A stretch of DNA of 64,000 bases, from positions 6,190,501 through 6,254,500 of the forward strand of contig NZ_CP012333.1 in the NCBI RefSeq assembly GCF_001263205.1, written 5' to 3'. This DNA comes from Labilithrix luteola (GTDB taxonomy: Bacteria > Myxococcota_A > Polyangia > Polyangiales > Polyangiaceae). The notes under the pieces are model-generated. The model was not told where the DNA came from and searched no databases. It was given only the letters and a program-made list of their open reading frames with translations. Of the stretch, positions 8,626-21,136 are shown one piece after another (the first letter of the stretch is position 1; every line of letters begins with the position of its first letter). The position numbers and the translations under genes are program-made.

Positions 8626-11358
8626 GTGAATCCAACGGACCCGTTTGGGCTCGTAGGGCAGGTTCTTGACGGCCAGTTTCGCGTCGATCGCCTGGTCGGC
8701 GAGGGGGGCTTCAGCGTCGTCTACAAAGGCCATCACCAGGGCTTGAACGAGCCCATTGCGGTGAAGTGCCTGAAGCTTCCCGTGGCTCTCGGCACGAACC
8801 TCGTCGAGGCCTTCGTCCAGCGCTTCCGCGACGAGAGCCGGATCCTCTACCGACTCTCGCAGGGCAACCTGCACATCGTGCGCAGCATCGCCGCGGGAAC
8901 CACCCAGGCGCCGGCGACGGGCGCGCTCGTCCCGTACATGGTTCTCGAGTGGCTCGAGGGCCGCTCGCTCCAGAACGACTTCACCGTTCGTCGCACGACC
9001 GGACAGAGCGGGCGCCCCCTCGACGAGACCATCAAGCTCTTCGAGACGGCCGCCGATGCGCTCGGCTTCGCGCACGCGCAAGGCGTCGTTCATCGCGACG
9101 TGAACGCGGGAAACCTTTTCCTCTCGATCACCGCCCAGGGGATCAAGACGAAGGTCCTCGACTTCGGCGTCGCCAAGATCATGCACGACAGCGCGCTGAA
9201 CCTCGGGCCGCGCGCGCAGACCATGGGGCAGCTCCGCATCTTCGCGCCCGCGTACGGTGCGCCGGAGCAGTTCGACGATCGCATCGGCCCGGTCGGCGCC
9301 TGGTCCGACGTCTATTCACTCGCCCTCATCATGCTCGAGGCGATGCGCGACAGGCCGGTCAACGAGGGGGCGAACCTCGGGGCCTTCGCGCAGATTGCCA
9401 TCGACGCGTCGCGCCGGCCCACGCCGCGTGCGCTCGGAATCAACGTGCCCGACGAGGTCGAAGCCGCCTTCGCGCGCGCCACGGCGCTCGATCCGAGGCA
9501 GCGGTGGCAGACGGCAACGGAGTTCTGGAAGGCGCTCACCATCGGGATGAACGTCGCCTCCGAGCGCAAGTTCGAGAAGGCCGCGCGCGAGACGCCGCCG
9601 CTTGCATCGCCGCAGCACCAGCCTCAGGCACCGCGCGGGAAAGAACTCCAGCGCACCATGCCTCTCGCGTCGTCGTCGCTCGTGAGGCCGGGCGCGCCGA
9701 CCGTGCGCGCGGTCACGCAGCGTCCGCCGCCCGTCGCCGGGACGGGAACCACGCCAGGCGTGCCTCCCGTGCGCACGGGCTCGGGTAGCCTCCCATCGGG
9801 GAGTGTCTCCGTCGTCAATCCGAGCCGCGTGAGCAACGTTCCCGTGCCCGGAATGGCAGGCGCGTCGGGCCAGGGAACCTTCAAATCGGGGAAGCAGACG
9901 ATGGCCCTCGCCGGTGGACCGCCGCGTCCGCCCGAGGTCATCGCCGATCGCGCGCCGCCGCGAATCGCCCAGCCGCCGTACGAGGAAGACGAGGAAGACG
10001 AGGAGACGCGCGTGAACGAGGCGGGGCCGGACATGCTCCGCACCCTCGCCCTCATCGACGCCGAGAAGGCGCAGGCGGCCCAAGCCAAGGCTGCGGCCGC
10101 GGCCGCGCAGGCGGCGCTGAACAACGTCCATCCGCCGCCGCCGATCGAAGAGGCCGAAGAGCCCACGCGCTTCAATCCGATCACGGTGCCGCCTCCCGAG
10201 GCACGTCCGACCGTCGAGCCGCCCGAGCCCCACGCGTCTCAGGCGCCTCAGGGAATGGCGCAAGGGATGGCCGCGCCGCCGGGCAATAACCCGCTCGGTG
10301 GAACGTTCATGATGGCGCCGCAGCGGCCATCGCATCCTCAGCCGGCGCCTTCGGTCTCGGCGGTCTACACGCCGCCCGCAACGACGCCTTCGCAAGGAAC
10401 GGGCGTGCCCTACGGCGGCCAATCCCAGGTGGCGGCGCTTCCGCACGGCTCTCACGCGGGGCCCCCTCCGCAGGATCCGCGCTTCTCGCAGATGCAGGGA
10501 CCGCAGGGCATGCCCTATGGGCAGCAGCCCCAAGGGTACCCGCAGGCTCCGAACGCGACCGACGCGTCGCCCTGGGCTCGTCACTCGATCGATCAGGCCG
10601 CGCCCTCGATGATCCAGGCGCAGCCGCCGCCGCCGCCGGCGAAGAAGTCGCCGGTGCTCGTGATCGCGATCGTGTCCTGCGGTTTGCTCGCGCTCGGCGG
10701 CATCGGGCTCACGGCCTACGCCGTGACCGCGCGTCGTGCGCACGTCCCGGCGCCCGTAGCGTCGGCGTCGGTGTCCGCGTCGGCCGAGCCGATGGCGTCC
10801 GCCGTTGCGCCGCCCGTCGAGAAGGCGGCCGAGACGCCGCCGGTCGCGACTGCGGCCGAAGCAGATGCTGCACCGGCCGTCGCCGAAGCGCCGGACGCTG
10901 CACCGGCCGCTCCGGAAGAGCCTCCGGCTGCATCGGCGAGCGCGGCGCCGTCGACGACCGCAGCGCCGACGGCGACGACCGCTCCGACGCACACGGCGCC
11001 GGCAATCACGACGGCCGCACCGGCGACCGCCGTTCCCGTGCCGGTTCCCACGCCTAAGGCGACTGCTTCGGCGGCGCCGGCTGCCGATCCGAATGCGTGG
11101 AACGAAGCGAACGCGCGCTCGCGCCTCGCGACGGCCAACGGCGTTCTCGTCATCTGCAAGAAGGGCAACGTCACGGGGCCGGGCACCGCTTCGGTCACGT
11201 TCGGCACCGACGGCACGGTCACGAACGTCACCATCGACCCACCCTACGCAGGCACCAAAGAAGGTGACTGCGCGGCAGGTCAGTTCCGTCGCGTGAAGGT
11301 GAATCCGTTCGTCGGCTCCCCCCAGACCGTGCGCCACTCGTTCGACGTCCCGAAGTGA
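8626..11358 (+). CDS. Membrane-anchored Ser/Thr protein kinase
   Basis: A Hanks-type kinase of 910 residues from GTG 8626 (VNPTDPFGLVGQVLDGQF); the longer frame upstream adds an Arg/Pro-rich stretch that does not fit. Kinase landmarks: glycine loop GEGGFSVVYKG (about 26-36), Lys47 in AVKCL, HRDVNAGN (156-163) and DFG (179-181). About 400 low-complexity Pro/Ala/Gln residues follow, with an acidic EEDEEDEE patch, then one membrane helix (VLVIAIVSCGLLALGGIGL), an Ala/Pro/Thr spacer and an 80-residue extracytoplasmic C-terminal domain (TASVTFGTDGTVTNVTI) resembling the C-terminal domains of AgmX/TonB-like myxobacterial proteins. It probably senses an envelope signal and phosphorylates cytoplasmic targets (inference). 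Confidence 0.92.
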   Translation: MNPTDPFGLVGQVLDGQFRVDRLVGEGGFSVVYKGHHQGLNEPIAVKCLKLPVALGTNLVEAFVQRFRDESRILYRLSQGNLHIVRSIAAGTTQAPATGALVPYMVLEWLEGRSLQNDFTVRRTTGQSGRPLDETIKLFETAADALGFAHAQGVVHRDVNAGNLFLSITAQGIKTKVLDFGVAKIMHDSALNLGPRAQTMGQLRIFAPAYGAPEQFDDRIGPVGAWSDVYSLALIMLEAMRDRPVNEGANLGAFAQIAIDASRRPTPRALGINVPDEVEAAFARATALDPRQRWQTATEFWKALTIGMNVASERKFEKAARETPPLASPQHQPQAPRGKELQRTMPLASSSLVRPGAPTVRAVTQRPPPVAGTGTTPGVPPVRTGSGSLPSGSVSVVNPSRVSNVPVPGMAGASGQGTFKSGKQTMALAGGPPRPPEVIADRAPPRIAQPPYEEDEEDEETRVNEAGPDMLRTLALIDAEKAQAAQAKAAAAAAQAALNNVHPPPPIEEAEEPTRFNPITVPPPEARPTVEPPEPHASQAPQGMAQGMAAPPGNNPLGGTFMMAPQRPSHPQPAPSVSAVYTPPATTPSQGTGVPYGGQSQVAALPHGSHAGPPPQDPRFSQMQGPQGMPYGQQPQGYPQAPNATDASPWARHSIDQAAPSMIQAQPPPPPAKKSPVLVIAIVSCGLLALGGIGLTAYAVTARRAHVPAPVASASVSASAEPMASAVAPPVEKAAETPPVATAAEADAAPAVAEAPDAAPAAPEEPPAASASAAPSTTAAPTATTAPTHTAPAITTAAPATAVPVPVPTPKATASAAPAADPNAWNEANARSRLATANGVLVICKKGNVTGPGTASVTFGTDGTVTNVTIDPPYAGTKEGDCAAGQFRRVKVNPFVGSPQTVRHSFDVPK

Positions 11359-11374
11359 GCCGCCCGCTCGCCGC

Positions 11375-11383
11375 TGTCTAAGG
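11375..11383 (+). repeat. Left 9-bp direct repeat (candidate target-site duplication)
   Basis: TGTCTAAGG, identical to 11957-11965. It lies 16 bp after the kinase stop codon and one base before the left inverted repeat of the GxxExxY module. Confidence 0.7.
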
Positions 11384-11384
11384 C

Positions 11385-11402
11385 CAATGCGGTTCGGATA
11401 GG
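11385..11402 (+). repeat. Left terminal inverted repeat of GxxExxY module
   Basis: CAATGCGGTTCGGATAGG. The reverse complement of 11939-11956 is CAATGCCGTTCGGATAGG, so 17 of 18 positions match. Confidence 0.8.
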
Positions 11403-11478
11403 GGAATCGCGAAGAGAGCTGCTCTGATTACTAGCGTCGGTCGAAGCAACTTCGTCCAGTGCCGGTCGATGGGAGGGA

Positions 11479-11931
11479 ATGGCACAGGAAGGGCGGAAGG
11501 GCGGAAGATTCGAGGACGGTACAGAACAGATCATCGGCGCACTCATCGAGGTGCATCGTTGCCTGGGTCCGGGACTGTTGGAGTCGACGTACGAGGCGTG
11601 TGTATGCGCCGAGCTTTCGGCACGCGGCCTCCCGTTCGAACGGCAACGGCCGATTCCCGTTGTGTACAAGGGGATGCGCGTGGAGTGCGGCTACCGGTTA
11701 GACCTCATCGTCGGTGACGGTGTCCTCGTCGAGCTCAAGGCAGTAGAGCGTCTCCTCCCCCAAGTCCAAGAGGCGCAGGCGCAGGTCATCACCTACTTGC
11801 GTCTTGCCGAACTGTCGGTTGGCCTCCTCGTCAACTTCAACGCCACCGTACTGCGAACGGCCTTGCGCCGACTGACACCTCACCCCCCTAACCCCTTCCG
11901 TTCTTCCGGCCTTCCTGTGCCCTCTCTCTGA
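11479..11931 (+). CDS. GxxExxY family protein (PDDEXK_3 nuclease-like)
   Basis: A 150-residue protein. The family signature is G32-LL-E35-ST-Y38, preceded by the usual IIGALIEVHRCLGPG. A PD-(D/E)xK-like core follows with Asp75 (RLDLIVGD) and E85-L-K87 (VLVELKAVE), then the conserved AQVITYLRLAELSVGLLVNFN segment. The last 20 residues (Pro/Ser-rich) exceed the family core. The family is widespread, often in many copies, and of unknown function; the fold suggests nuclease activity. It is the only gene in an inverted-repeat-bounded module, and its 3' end lies 7 bp before the right repeat. Confidence 0.85.
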   Translation: MAQEGRKGGRFEDGTEQIIGALIEVHRCLGPGLLESTYEACVCAELSARGLPFERQRPIPVVYKGMRVECGYRLDLIVGDGVLVELKAVERLLPQVQEAQAQVITYLRLAELSVGLLVNFNATVLRTALRRLTPHPPNPFRSSGLPVPSL

Positions 11932-11938
11932 ACTCAGG

Positions 11939-11956
11939 CCTATCCGAACGGCATTG
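11939..11956 (-). repeat. Right terminal inverted repeat of GxxExxY module
   Basis: CCTATCCGAACGGCATTG, pairing with 11385-11402 with one mismatch. It directly abuts the right copy of the 9-bp direct repeat. Confidence 0.8.
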
Positions 11957-11965
11957 TGTCTAAGG
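11957..11965 (+). repeat. Right 9-bp direct repeat (candidate target-site duplication)
   Basis: TGTCTAAGG, identical to 11375-11383, 17 bp before the end of the convergent MFS gene. Confidence 0.7.
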
Positions 11966-11982
11966 TGCGCCGCCGTCGGTCG

Positions 11983-13176
11983 TCAGGATGACTTCGCCAG
12001 GCGGCGCTCGCCGATCAGCGGAAGCATCGCTGCGAGGGCGAAGGCCGCACCGGTCAGACACACCGCCGGCCACTTGCCCTCCGACCACGCGTACGACGCG
12101 GCGACCGTACCGAGCGCTCCGCCCGCGAAGTACGTGACCATGTAAAGTGCATTGATTCGACTTCGCAGCGCGGGCGCGAGGCCGAAGATCACCGTCTGGT
12201 TCGTGAGGTGGCTCGCCTGCACGCCGGCATCGAGCAGCACCACGCCGAGGCCAATCAGCACCAGCGAATGGCCCGAGAGGGCGAAGAGGCCGAACGACGC
12301 CGCCGTCAGCAGGAGCGCGGCGACGTTGATGCGCGAGGGGCGATCTCCGGTCGCGAAGCGCCCGGCCACCGGGGCGACGAAGACACCGACGATGCCGATG
12401 GCGCCGAAGACGCCGGCCGTCGCGCTGCCGTAGCCGATCTGGGCGAGCTGGAACGAGAGCATCGACCAGAACACGCTGAAGCTCGCGAAGCCGAGTGCGC
12501 CGACGAGTGCGCGGCGCCGAAGCACGGGCTGATCACGGAACACCGTGGCGAGCGAGCCGAGGATGGCTCGATAAGGCAGGTGCGTGGCGGGCTCTCGCTT
12601 CGGAATCGCCGCGCGGAGGACACCGGCGAGGCTGGCCATCATGACCGCCGCAATCACGAACACGGCACGCCAACCGAGGACCGCCCCGAGCGCACCGGCG
12701 GCCGTTCGCGAGAGAAGAATGCCGGACAGCAGACCGGCCATGATCGTGCCGACGACCTTGCCGCGATCCTCGACGGGGACGAGGTCGACCGCGTAAGGCA
12801 GGATCATCTGAGGCACCGACGAGGCGACGCCGACGAGGAAGCTGCTCATCACGAGCGCCGGAATCGACTGCGCGCTCGCGACCAGGAGCAGTGCGGGCAC
12901 CGCCGCGAGCAGCGTCGTCACGATCATGCTTCGGCGCTCACGCCCGTCGCCGAGAGGGACGAGCAGGATCATGCCGATCGCGTAACCGACCTGCGTGGAC
13001 ATCATCGCGCCGCCGACTGCGGCGGGCCGTGCGCTCAGCGACTGGGCCATCTCGGCGGCGAGGGGCTGCGCGTAATAGAGGTTCGCCGCGGAGAGGCCGC
13101 TCGCGACGGCCAAAAGGAGGAGCAGGCCACGTGCAGGCCTGGCTGTTTCTACCCCCGTCGTTCCACTCATCGTCAT
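11983..13176 (-). CDS. MFS transporter, drug/sugar exporter type
   Basis: A 397-residue polytopic protein from ATG 13176 (MTMSGTTG). NLYYAQPLAAEMAQSL in the first helix and LVPLGDGRERRSMIV in the loop 2-3 region are hallmarks of the YfiS/YbcL-like branch of 12-helix MFS exporters. About twelve hydrophobic segments alternate with short loops to the end (PLIGERRLAKSS). The open frame runs far upstream on the minus strand but is antisense to the peptidase gene there and is not coding. It is divergent from the M28 peptidase gene with only 48 bp between start codons. The substrate is unknown. Confidence 0.88.
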   Translation of the reverse strand: MTMSGTTGVETARPARGLLLLLAVASGLSAANLYYAQPLAAEMAQSLSARPAAVGGAMMSTQVGYAIGMILLVPLGDGRERRSMIVTTLLAAVPALLLVASAQSIPALVMSSFLVGVASSVPQMILPYAVDLVPVEDRGKVVGTIMAGLLSGILLSRTAAGALGAVLGWRAVFVIAAVMMASLAGVLRAAIPKREPATHLPYRAILGSLATVFRDQPVLRRRALVGALGFASFSVFWSMLSFQLAQIGYGSATAGVFGAIGIVGVFVAPVAGRFATGDRPSRINVAALLLTAASFGLFALSGHSLVLIGLGVVLLDAGVQASHLTNQTVIFGLAPALRSRINALYMVTYFAGGALGTVAASYAWSEGKWPAVCLTGAAFALAAMLPLIGERRLAKSS

Positions 13177-13224
13177 TGACTCTGCCGGTCTCTTTTCCCG
13201 CCCGAATCGCTTATAACGTCGTCG

Positions 13225-16125
<2,901 letters not shown>

Positions 16126-16150
16126 TCCGGTCTGGTAAGCTCGCGCCGCC

Positions 16151-17427
<1,277 letters not shown>

Positions 17428-17430
17428 ACG

Positions 17431-18636
17431 TCAACGGGCCTTGCCCGTGGCGAGCTTCATGAGGCGATCGCATTCGCGACGAGCCATGTCGAAAGGCATG
17501 CTGTTCGTCGCGATCTTGCAGCGGAGATCCTGCACCTCGAAGGAATTGCGATAAGCCTCGAAGAGAGGCTTCGCCGTGTTCCAGGCGCGCACCATCTCGG
17601 CCTTCGAATAGGCCTCGTTCGCTTGCAGGAACTTCTCGCGGTCAGCGGGTGACAGACCTGGAGTCTCGAGCGCGGCAGGAGCCGGCGCGGCTTCGGTCTG
17701 CACCTGCGTGCGAGGCTGCTGCGCCGTCGCGCGGGCATCGATGTCCGAAAGTAGACGATTGCGATCGTCGGCGACGAAGGCCGCAGGCGGCGCCGTGCGG
17801 AGAAAGTCGCCGACGGCCTTCAGGACCTCGTCGTCGGAAGCGCCGTTACGACGCTTCTCGAGAGTCGCCCTCATCAGCGTGCGTGCCTCCGGACCGAAGG
17901 TGGTCACGCGACGGTTGTATTCCGGGACCATGATGCTCGTCGGCTCGGTCTCGTGGATGCACCCGAGCGTGTGACCGAGCTCGTGGAGGAAGACGACCGC
18001 CGCACGATGGCGAGCGATGTCCTTGCGGAGCTTTCGCCGCTCGTCGTCGGTGAGCTGATTGAACGAGCGCTCGACCGCATCGTGCGTCTCCGCACTTCCG
18101 GGCGCTCGCACCACGAGGTGCTTGCCGACGACGGCGCCGCGACCGATCTCGTGGAACGATTGCGTCATACGCGGGAGCGCGCCGATGAAGCCGGCCACGA
18201 AGTCGACGTCTTTTCCCGGCTCGGAGGTCTCGAGCGAGGTGATCGCCTTGGCGGTGTCCTCGTCCGGTGCCGCGTCCCAAGGGCGCGTGGCCTCGAGCTC
18301 GAGGTGAATGCCGAGCGAGGGCTCGGTCATCTTGTTGGCGTCGTCGAAGAGGTCGCGCATGTACTTCGGCGTGTCGATCACGTGCGCCGTGAACGCCTTC
18401 GACACCAGCGCACGAACGCGCATCGTCTTCGGTCGCGAAGGCGGCGTGCTCGCGCGCTCCTCGGGCGCCGGTCCCTCGGCTTGCAGCGTCGCCGGCGTGT
18501 AGTGCGCCGCGTTGTGCTGCTGGGTCTGCTTGGCGATGGTCCGACTCGAGTCGTACATGCAGCCTGCCGACGCGAGCGCAAAAGCGGCGATGATTCCAAC
18601 GGGGATGATCGATCCAAAGAGCGAGCGGACGCGCAT
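17431..18636 (-). CDS. Metzincin-type zinc metalloprotease lipoprotein
   Basis: Starts at ATG 18636 (MRVRSLFGSIIP), giving a 401-residue protein with lipobox Cys26 (LASAGC). HELGHTLGCIH (His218, Glu219, His222, His228) is the extended HExxHxxGxxH site of metzincins, followed by TSIMVPEY, in which Met236 is the likely Met-turn. The region before it (FHEIGRGAVVGKHLVVRAP) is compatible with a matrixin-like fold. After residue 290 comes a Pro/Ala/Gln linker and a helical C-terminal domain (NEAYSKAEMVRAWNTAKPLF). Probably a surface-anchored peptidase. Its 3' end is 3 bp from the hemL stop, tail to tail. Confidence 0.82.
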   Translation of the reverse strand: MRVRSLFGSIIPVGIIAAFALASAGCMYDSSRTIAKQTQQHNAAHYTPATLQAEGPAPEERASTPPSRPKTMRVRALVSKAFTAHVIDTPKYMRDLFDDANKMTEPSLGIHLELEATRPWDAAPDEDTAKAITSLETSEPGKDVDFVAGFIGALPRMTQSFHEIGRGAVVGKHLVVRAPGSAETHDAVERSFNQLTDDERRKLRKDIARHRAAVVFLHELGHTLGCIHETEPTSIMVPEYNRRVTTFGPEARTLMRATLEKRRNGASDDEVLKAVGDFLRTAPPAAFVADDRNRLLSDIDARATAQQPRTQVQTEAAPAPAALETPGLSPADREKFLQANEAYSKAEMVRAWNTAKPLFEAYRNSFEVQDLRCKIATNSMPFDMARRECDRLMKLATGKAR

Positions 18637-19018
18637 GTGCACGCTCGCTTCTACACGGCGTCGCCGTTCGCCACATCCCCCTAGGGAGGATGCGCCTCCG
18701 GTGACACGCTCTTGCCATCGAGGTGGCTCGTCAGAATACGCCGGAGGGCGCGTCCGCTTGGCCGTCGTCGTGATCGGACGACGAAGCACGGCGCGACGAC
18801 GGGCGCCGTGCTCGAGTAGGCGCCAGCGATCACGACGAAGCTATAGACTGCTCTAGGCTAGCAATCGCGAGATCGGTTCCTTCGAAATCGGGTTCAGTTC
18901 AGCACCGCATTTCCAGCTCGAACGCCGGGCTCCGGCGAAGCAGAAACTCACGAAGGTGCAGGCGGGATGGCGACGTCGAAACTTGGCCTCGCCTCGGTAC
19001 GTCGCCTAGCTACGAGGG
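18637..19018. other. 382-bp intergenic region between divergent genes
   Basis: It separates the starts of the metalloprotease (minus) and the transpeptidase (plus), so it should hold both promoters. No convincing ORF, repeat or RNA is visible. An AT-richer patch near 18838-18860 (CTATAGACTG) could be part of a promoter, but no clear -35/-10 pair stands out. Confidence 0.5.
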
Positions 19019-20059
19019 ATGCTCCGCGCGCTGTGGGCGATCGCCGCCTTCTGGATGGTCCTGCTCGTCGCCCGACGCTCGGGCGCGGAGGTGCCATCGA
19101 TCGACGAGCGACTCCAGGCGAGCGCTGAGCGATGGCTGCGCACGGCCGCTCCGCACGAGGGCGCTGTCGTGATGAGCGATGTGAAGACCGGTCGCGTTCT
19201 CGCCTGGGCGAGCCTCGGCGGCGGCGACCGGGTCGGCGCCGCGTTCGCGCCGCTGGCGAGCGTCTTCAAGCTGGCCACCGTCGCGGCGATGCTCGACTCT
19301 GGACGCGCCACCGGTGGGTCGATGGTTTGCTACTCCGGCGGCGAGCGCGCGATCGACTCGAGCGATCTGCGCGACGTCCACCTACCGGGCGAGGCGTGCA
19401 TCCCGCTTCGCACCGCCGTCGGGTACAGCATCAACGTCGCCATCGCGAAGCTCGCGCTCCGCCACACTCAGCCCGCGGAGGTCGAGGAGAAGGCCCGCCT
19501 CCTCGGGCTCGACGGCGTCGTGCCCATCGATCGCGCCGTCGGACGCTCGCACATCACCATCCCCGACGACCCTCTCGGCTTCGCGCGCGCGGCCGCTGGG
19601 TTCTGGAACGGGCGCACGTCGGCGCTCGGCGCGCTCTTCGCCGTCCAGACCATCGCCAATGGCGGAACGCGGGTACGACTCCACACGGGCACGAAGAGTC
19701 CCGCGCGCGTCGAGGAGGGGCGCGCGATGCGCTGGGAGTCCGCCGCGGAGCTCGCACGCATGATGCAGATCACGACCCGCTCCGGCACGGCGGCGAAGGC
19801 GTTTCACAAGGGCCAGCGCCCGAGCCTCGAAGGCGTGGCGGTCGCGGGGAAGACCGGCACGCTCATCGGCGACAAGCCGACGCGCATGTACTCCTGGTTC
19901 GTCGGCTTCGCGCCGGCGGATGCGCCTGAAGTCGCCATCTCCGTATTGCTCGCCAACGACGTCACGTGGCGCATGAAGGGCAACGAGGTTGGCCGCGAGG
20001 TACTCGCCGACTACTTCCGCACGCGCGCGGCAGGGCCGAGGCGCATCGCGCGTCGCTAA
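19019..20059 (+). CDS. Penicillin-binding transpeptidase-domain protein without N-terminal pedestal
   Basis: A 346-residue protein with an N-terminal hydrophobic signal/anchor (LRALWAIAAFWMVLLVA). The serine acyltransferase motifs are complete: S81-VFK84, S137-IN139 and K278-TG280 (GKTGT). It lacks the dimerisation/pedestal domain of class B PBPs and is closer in size to class D beta-lactamases, but LASVFKLAT and GYSINVAIAKLAL are PBP-like. It probably cross-links or edits peptidoglycan, or binds beta-lactams as a sensor. No partner gene (RodA/FtsW) is adjacent. Confidence 0.8.
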   Translation: MLRALWAIAAFWMVLLVARRSGAEVPSIDERLQASAERWLRTAAPHEGAVVMSDVKTGRVLAWASLGGGDRVGAAFAPLASVFKLATVAAMLDSGRATGGSMVCYSGGERAIDSSDLRDVHLPGEACIPLRTAVGYSINVAIAKLALRHTQPAEVEEKARLLGLDGVVPIDRAVGRSHITIPDDPLGFARAAAGFWNGRTSALGALFAVQTIANGGTRVRLHTGTKSPARVEEGRAMRWESAAELARMMQITTRSGTAAKAFHKGQRPSLEGVAVAGKTGTLIGDKPTRMYSWFVGFAPADAPEVAISVLLANDVTWRMKGNEVGREVLADYFRTRAAGPRRIARR

Positions 20060-20832
20060 CACGAAGACCACTCGACTCGATCTCGCCGGCGTGATCGCTG
20101 CTGGACGTGTTCACTCCGTTGAAGCTGCTCGACGAGGGAGACGAGGGGGACGAGGGAGCGCGCGGGAAGCCGGCGTTCAATGAACGAGAAAGTCTCGCCG
20201 GGCTGCTCAGGCGCGAGTCTCGATCATGAGTACCTCTTCAAGTGGGAAGGCATCGGGGTCTTCGGCGCCCCACGGCTCCTCCTGCCGACGCTCGAAGAAG
20301 CGCAGGGTCATCGTAGGCAGCTCCGCGTCGAGACTTAGAAGGACTCGATAAGGCCCCTCGCGCTCAAGCCGCTCCGAAGTCTTACGGCTGCTTTGACACC
20401 TTGCCCGAACAATATGCTCAGCCGGCCCGTGTCTGTTGTGCCCGCGTCGTGAAACAAGTCCTCGCGCCGCCTTTCCCTGCCGCTCGCCGAGACGGTGGCC
20501 GTCGACGGGCCGGTCCTCGGCATCGACTGACCCCAGATGCGCGCGAATCGCGGGGCGACTGGCTTCAAGAGGGCGAAGCGAGCCTTCGTAGCCTCGGTTC
20601 CGTTCTAGCGGCCCACCCTCTTCGGCCGCTCATAGGCTCTGCGTGACAAGGGAGAACCCCGCCCGAGCCGAGGACGCGGGCAATGGCGTCCGACGCTACG
20701 CGTGCGGCTTCCATATCGCCAGCCAACGCCTGCACCTTCACATACTCGGCGAGCATCACAACGAACGCCGCGCGAGGCGTCGGCGATTTCGCAATCACAC
20801 GTCGCGCTTCGTCACGCATCGTTGGGACGGCG
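20060..20832. other. Region without an intact gene; decayed coding remnants
   Basis: No complete gene is convincing. On the minus strand a frame ending at the TGA at 20207 has a protein-like C terminus (TMTLRFFERRQEEPWGAEDP, then LEEVLMIETRA) and stays open for about 90 codons, but has no usable start at its upstream end; it may be the tail of a degraded gene. A short GA-rich run lies at 20131-20158. Together with the HNH remnant downstream this looks like a graveyard of accessory genes (inference). Confidence 0.4.
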
Positions 20833-20855
20833 GGCGTCGCAGTGTGCGGCATCAC
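20565..20855 (-). CDS. Short hypothetical protein, uncertain
   Basis: A 96-codon frame whose middle (AAFVVMLAEYVKVQALAGD followed by EAARVASDAIARVLG) has the composition of a real helical protein, unlike most chance frames here. The two ends look non-coding and no family is recognised. It partly opposes the HNH remnant, so both cannot be functional full genes. It may be another fragment of a decayed locus. Confidence 0.25.
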   Translation of the reverse strand: MMPHTATPAVPTMRDEARRVIAKSPTPRAAFVVMLAEYVKVQALAGDMEAARVASDAIARVLGSGGVLPCHAEPMSGRRGWAARTEPRLRRLASPS

Positions 20856-21006
20856 GTGTCACATCCACGCGGCTTCGCCGGGCGGCCCCCGGTACGAGGC
20901 GTCTCAACACCCTGACGAACGCGCATCGATCGGCAACGGGATTTGGCTCTGCTCGAACTGCGCTGAGAAGGCGCTCGACTCGTCGCTTCACGCGGATATG
21001 CTCCTG
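20833..21006 (+). pseudogene. Remnant of an HNH-type endonuclease domain
   Basis: About 58 codons read ITCHIHAASPGGPRYEASQ, then DERASIGNGIWLCSNCAEKALDS. This closely follows the C-terminal HNH segment (AAHI.AASPGGPRYD..., NGIWLC..CA) of uncharacterised HNH proteins often found near restriction or abortive-infection genes. The upstream CxxC zinc-ligand part is absent, and the flanking sequence in the same frame is Arg/Ser/Ala-rich noise. So only the last part of the domain survives; the neighbouring region is also gene-poor. Confidence 0.5.
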
Positions 21007-21136
21007 TCCGCCAAAGGGGGGGCGCGGTTTCTCGACGTGCGTTCGGCTTTGCCGCGCGCTCGTCGAGGTCTCCTTATTTGGTCGTTCGCGCGTCGTTCGC
21101 GCGAGGTTCGCGCATCCAATTCAAAGGAGAGACTCC

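Larger units (their letters stand above)
11384..11956. mobile_element. Putative small mobile module carrying a GxxExxY gene
   Basis: A 573-bp segment between two convergent genes. Its ends are an 18-bp inverted repeat with one mismatch (11385-11402 and 11939-11956), and it is flanked by a perfect 9-bp direct repeat (11375-11383, 11957-11965). Removing the segment and one repeat copy would restore a short ordinary intergenic spacer. The only gene inside is a GxxExxY (PDDEXK_3) protein; no transposase is visible, so mobility would have to be supplied in trans or by the nuclease itself. The boundaries are seen in the sequence; the mobile nature is inference. Confidence 0.6.

Noticed and set aside
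9316..11337. 673-codon minus-strand frame
   Set aside because: Arg-rich mirror of the kinase's Pro/Ala-rich low-complexity region; not a gene.
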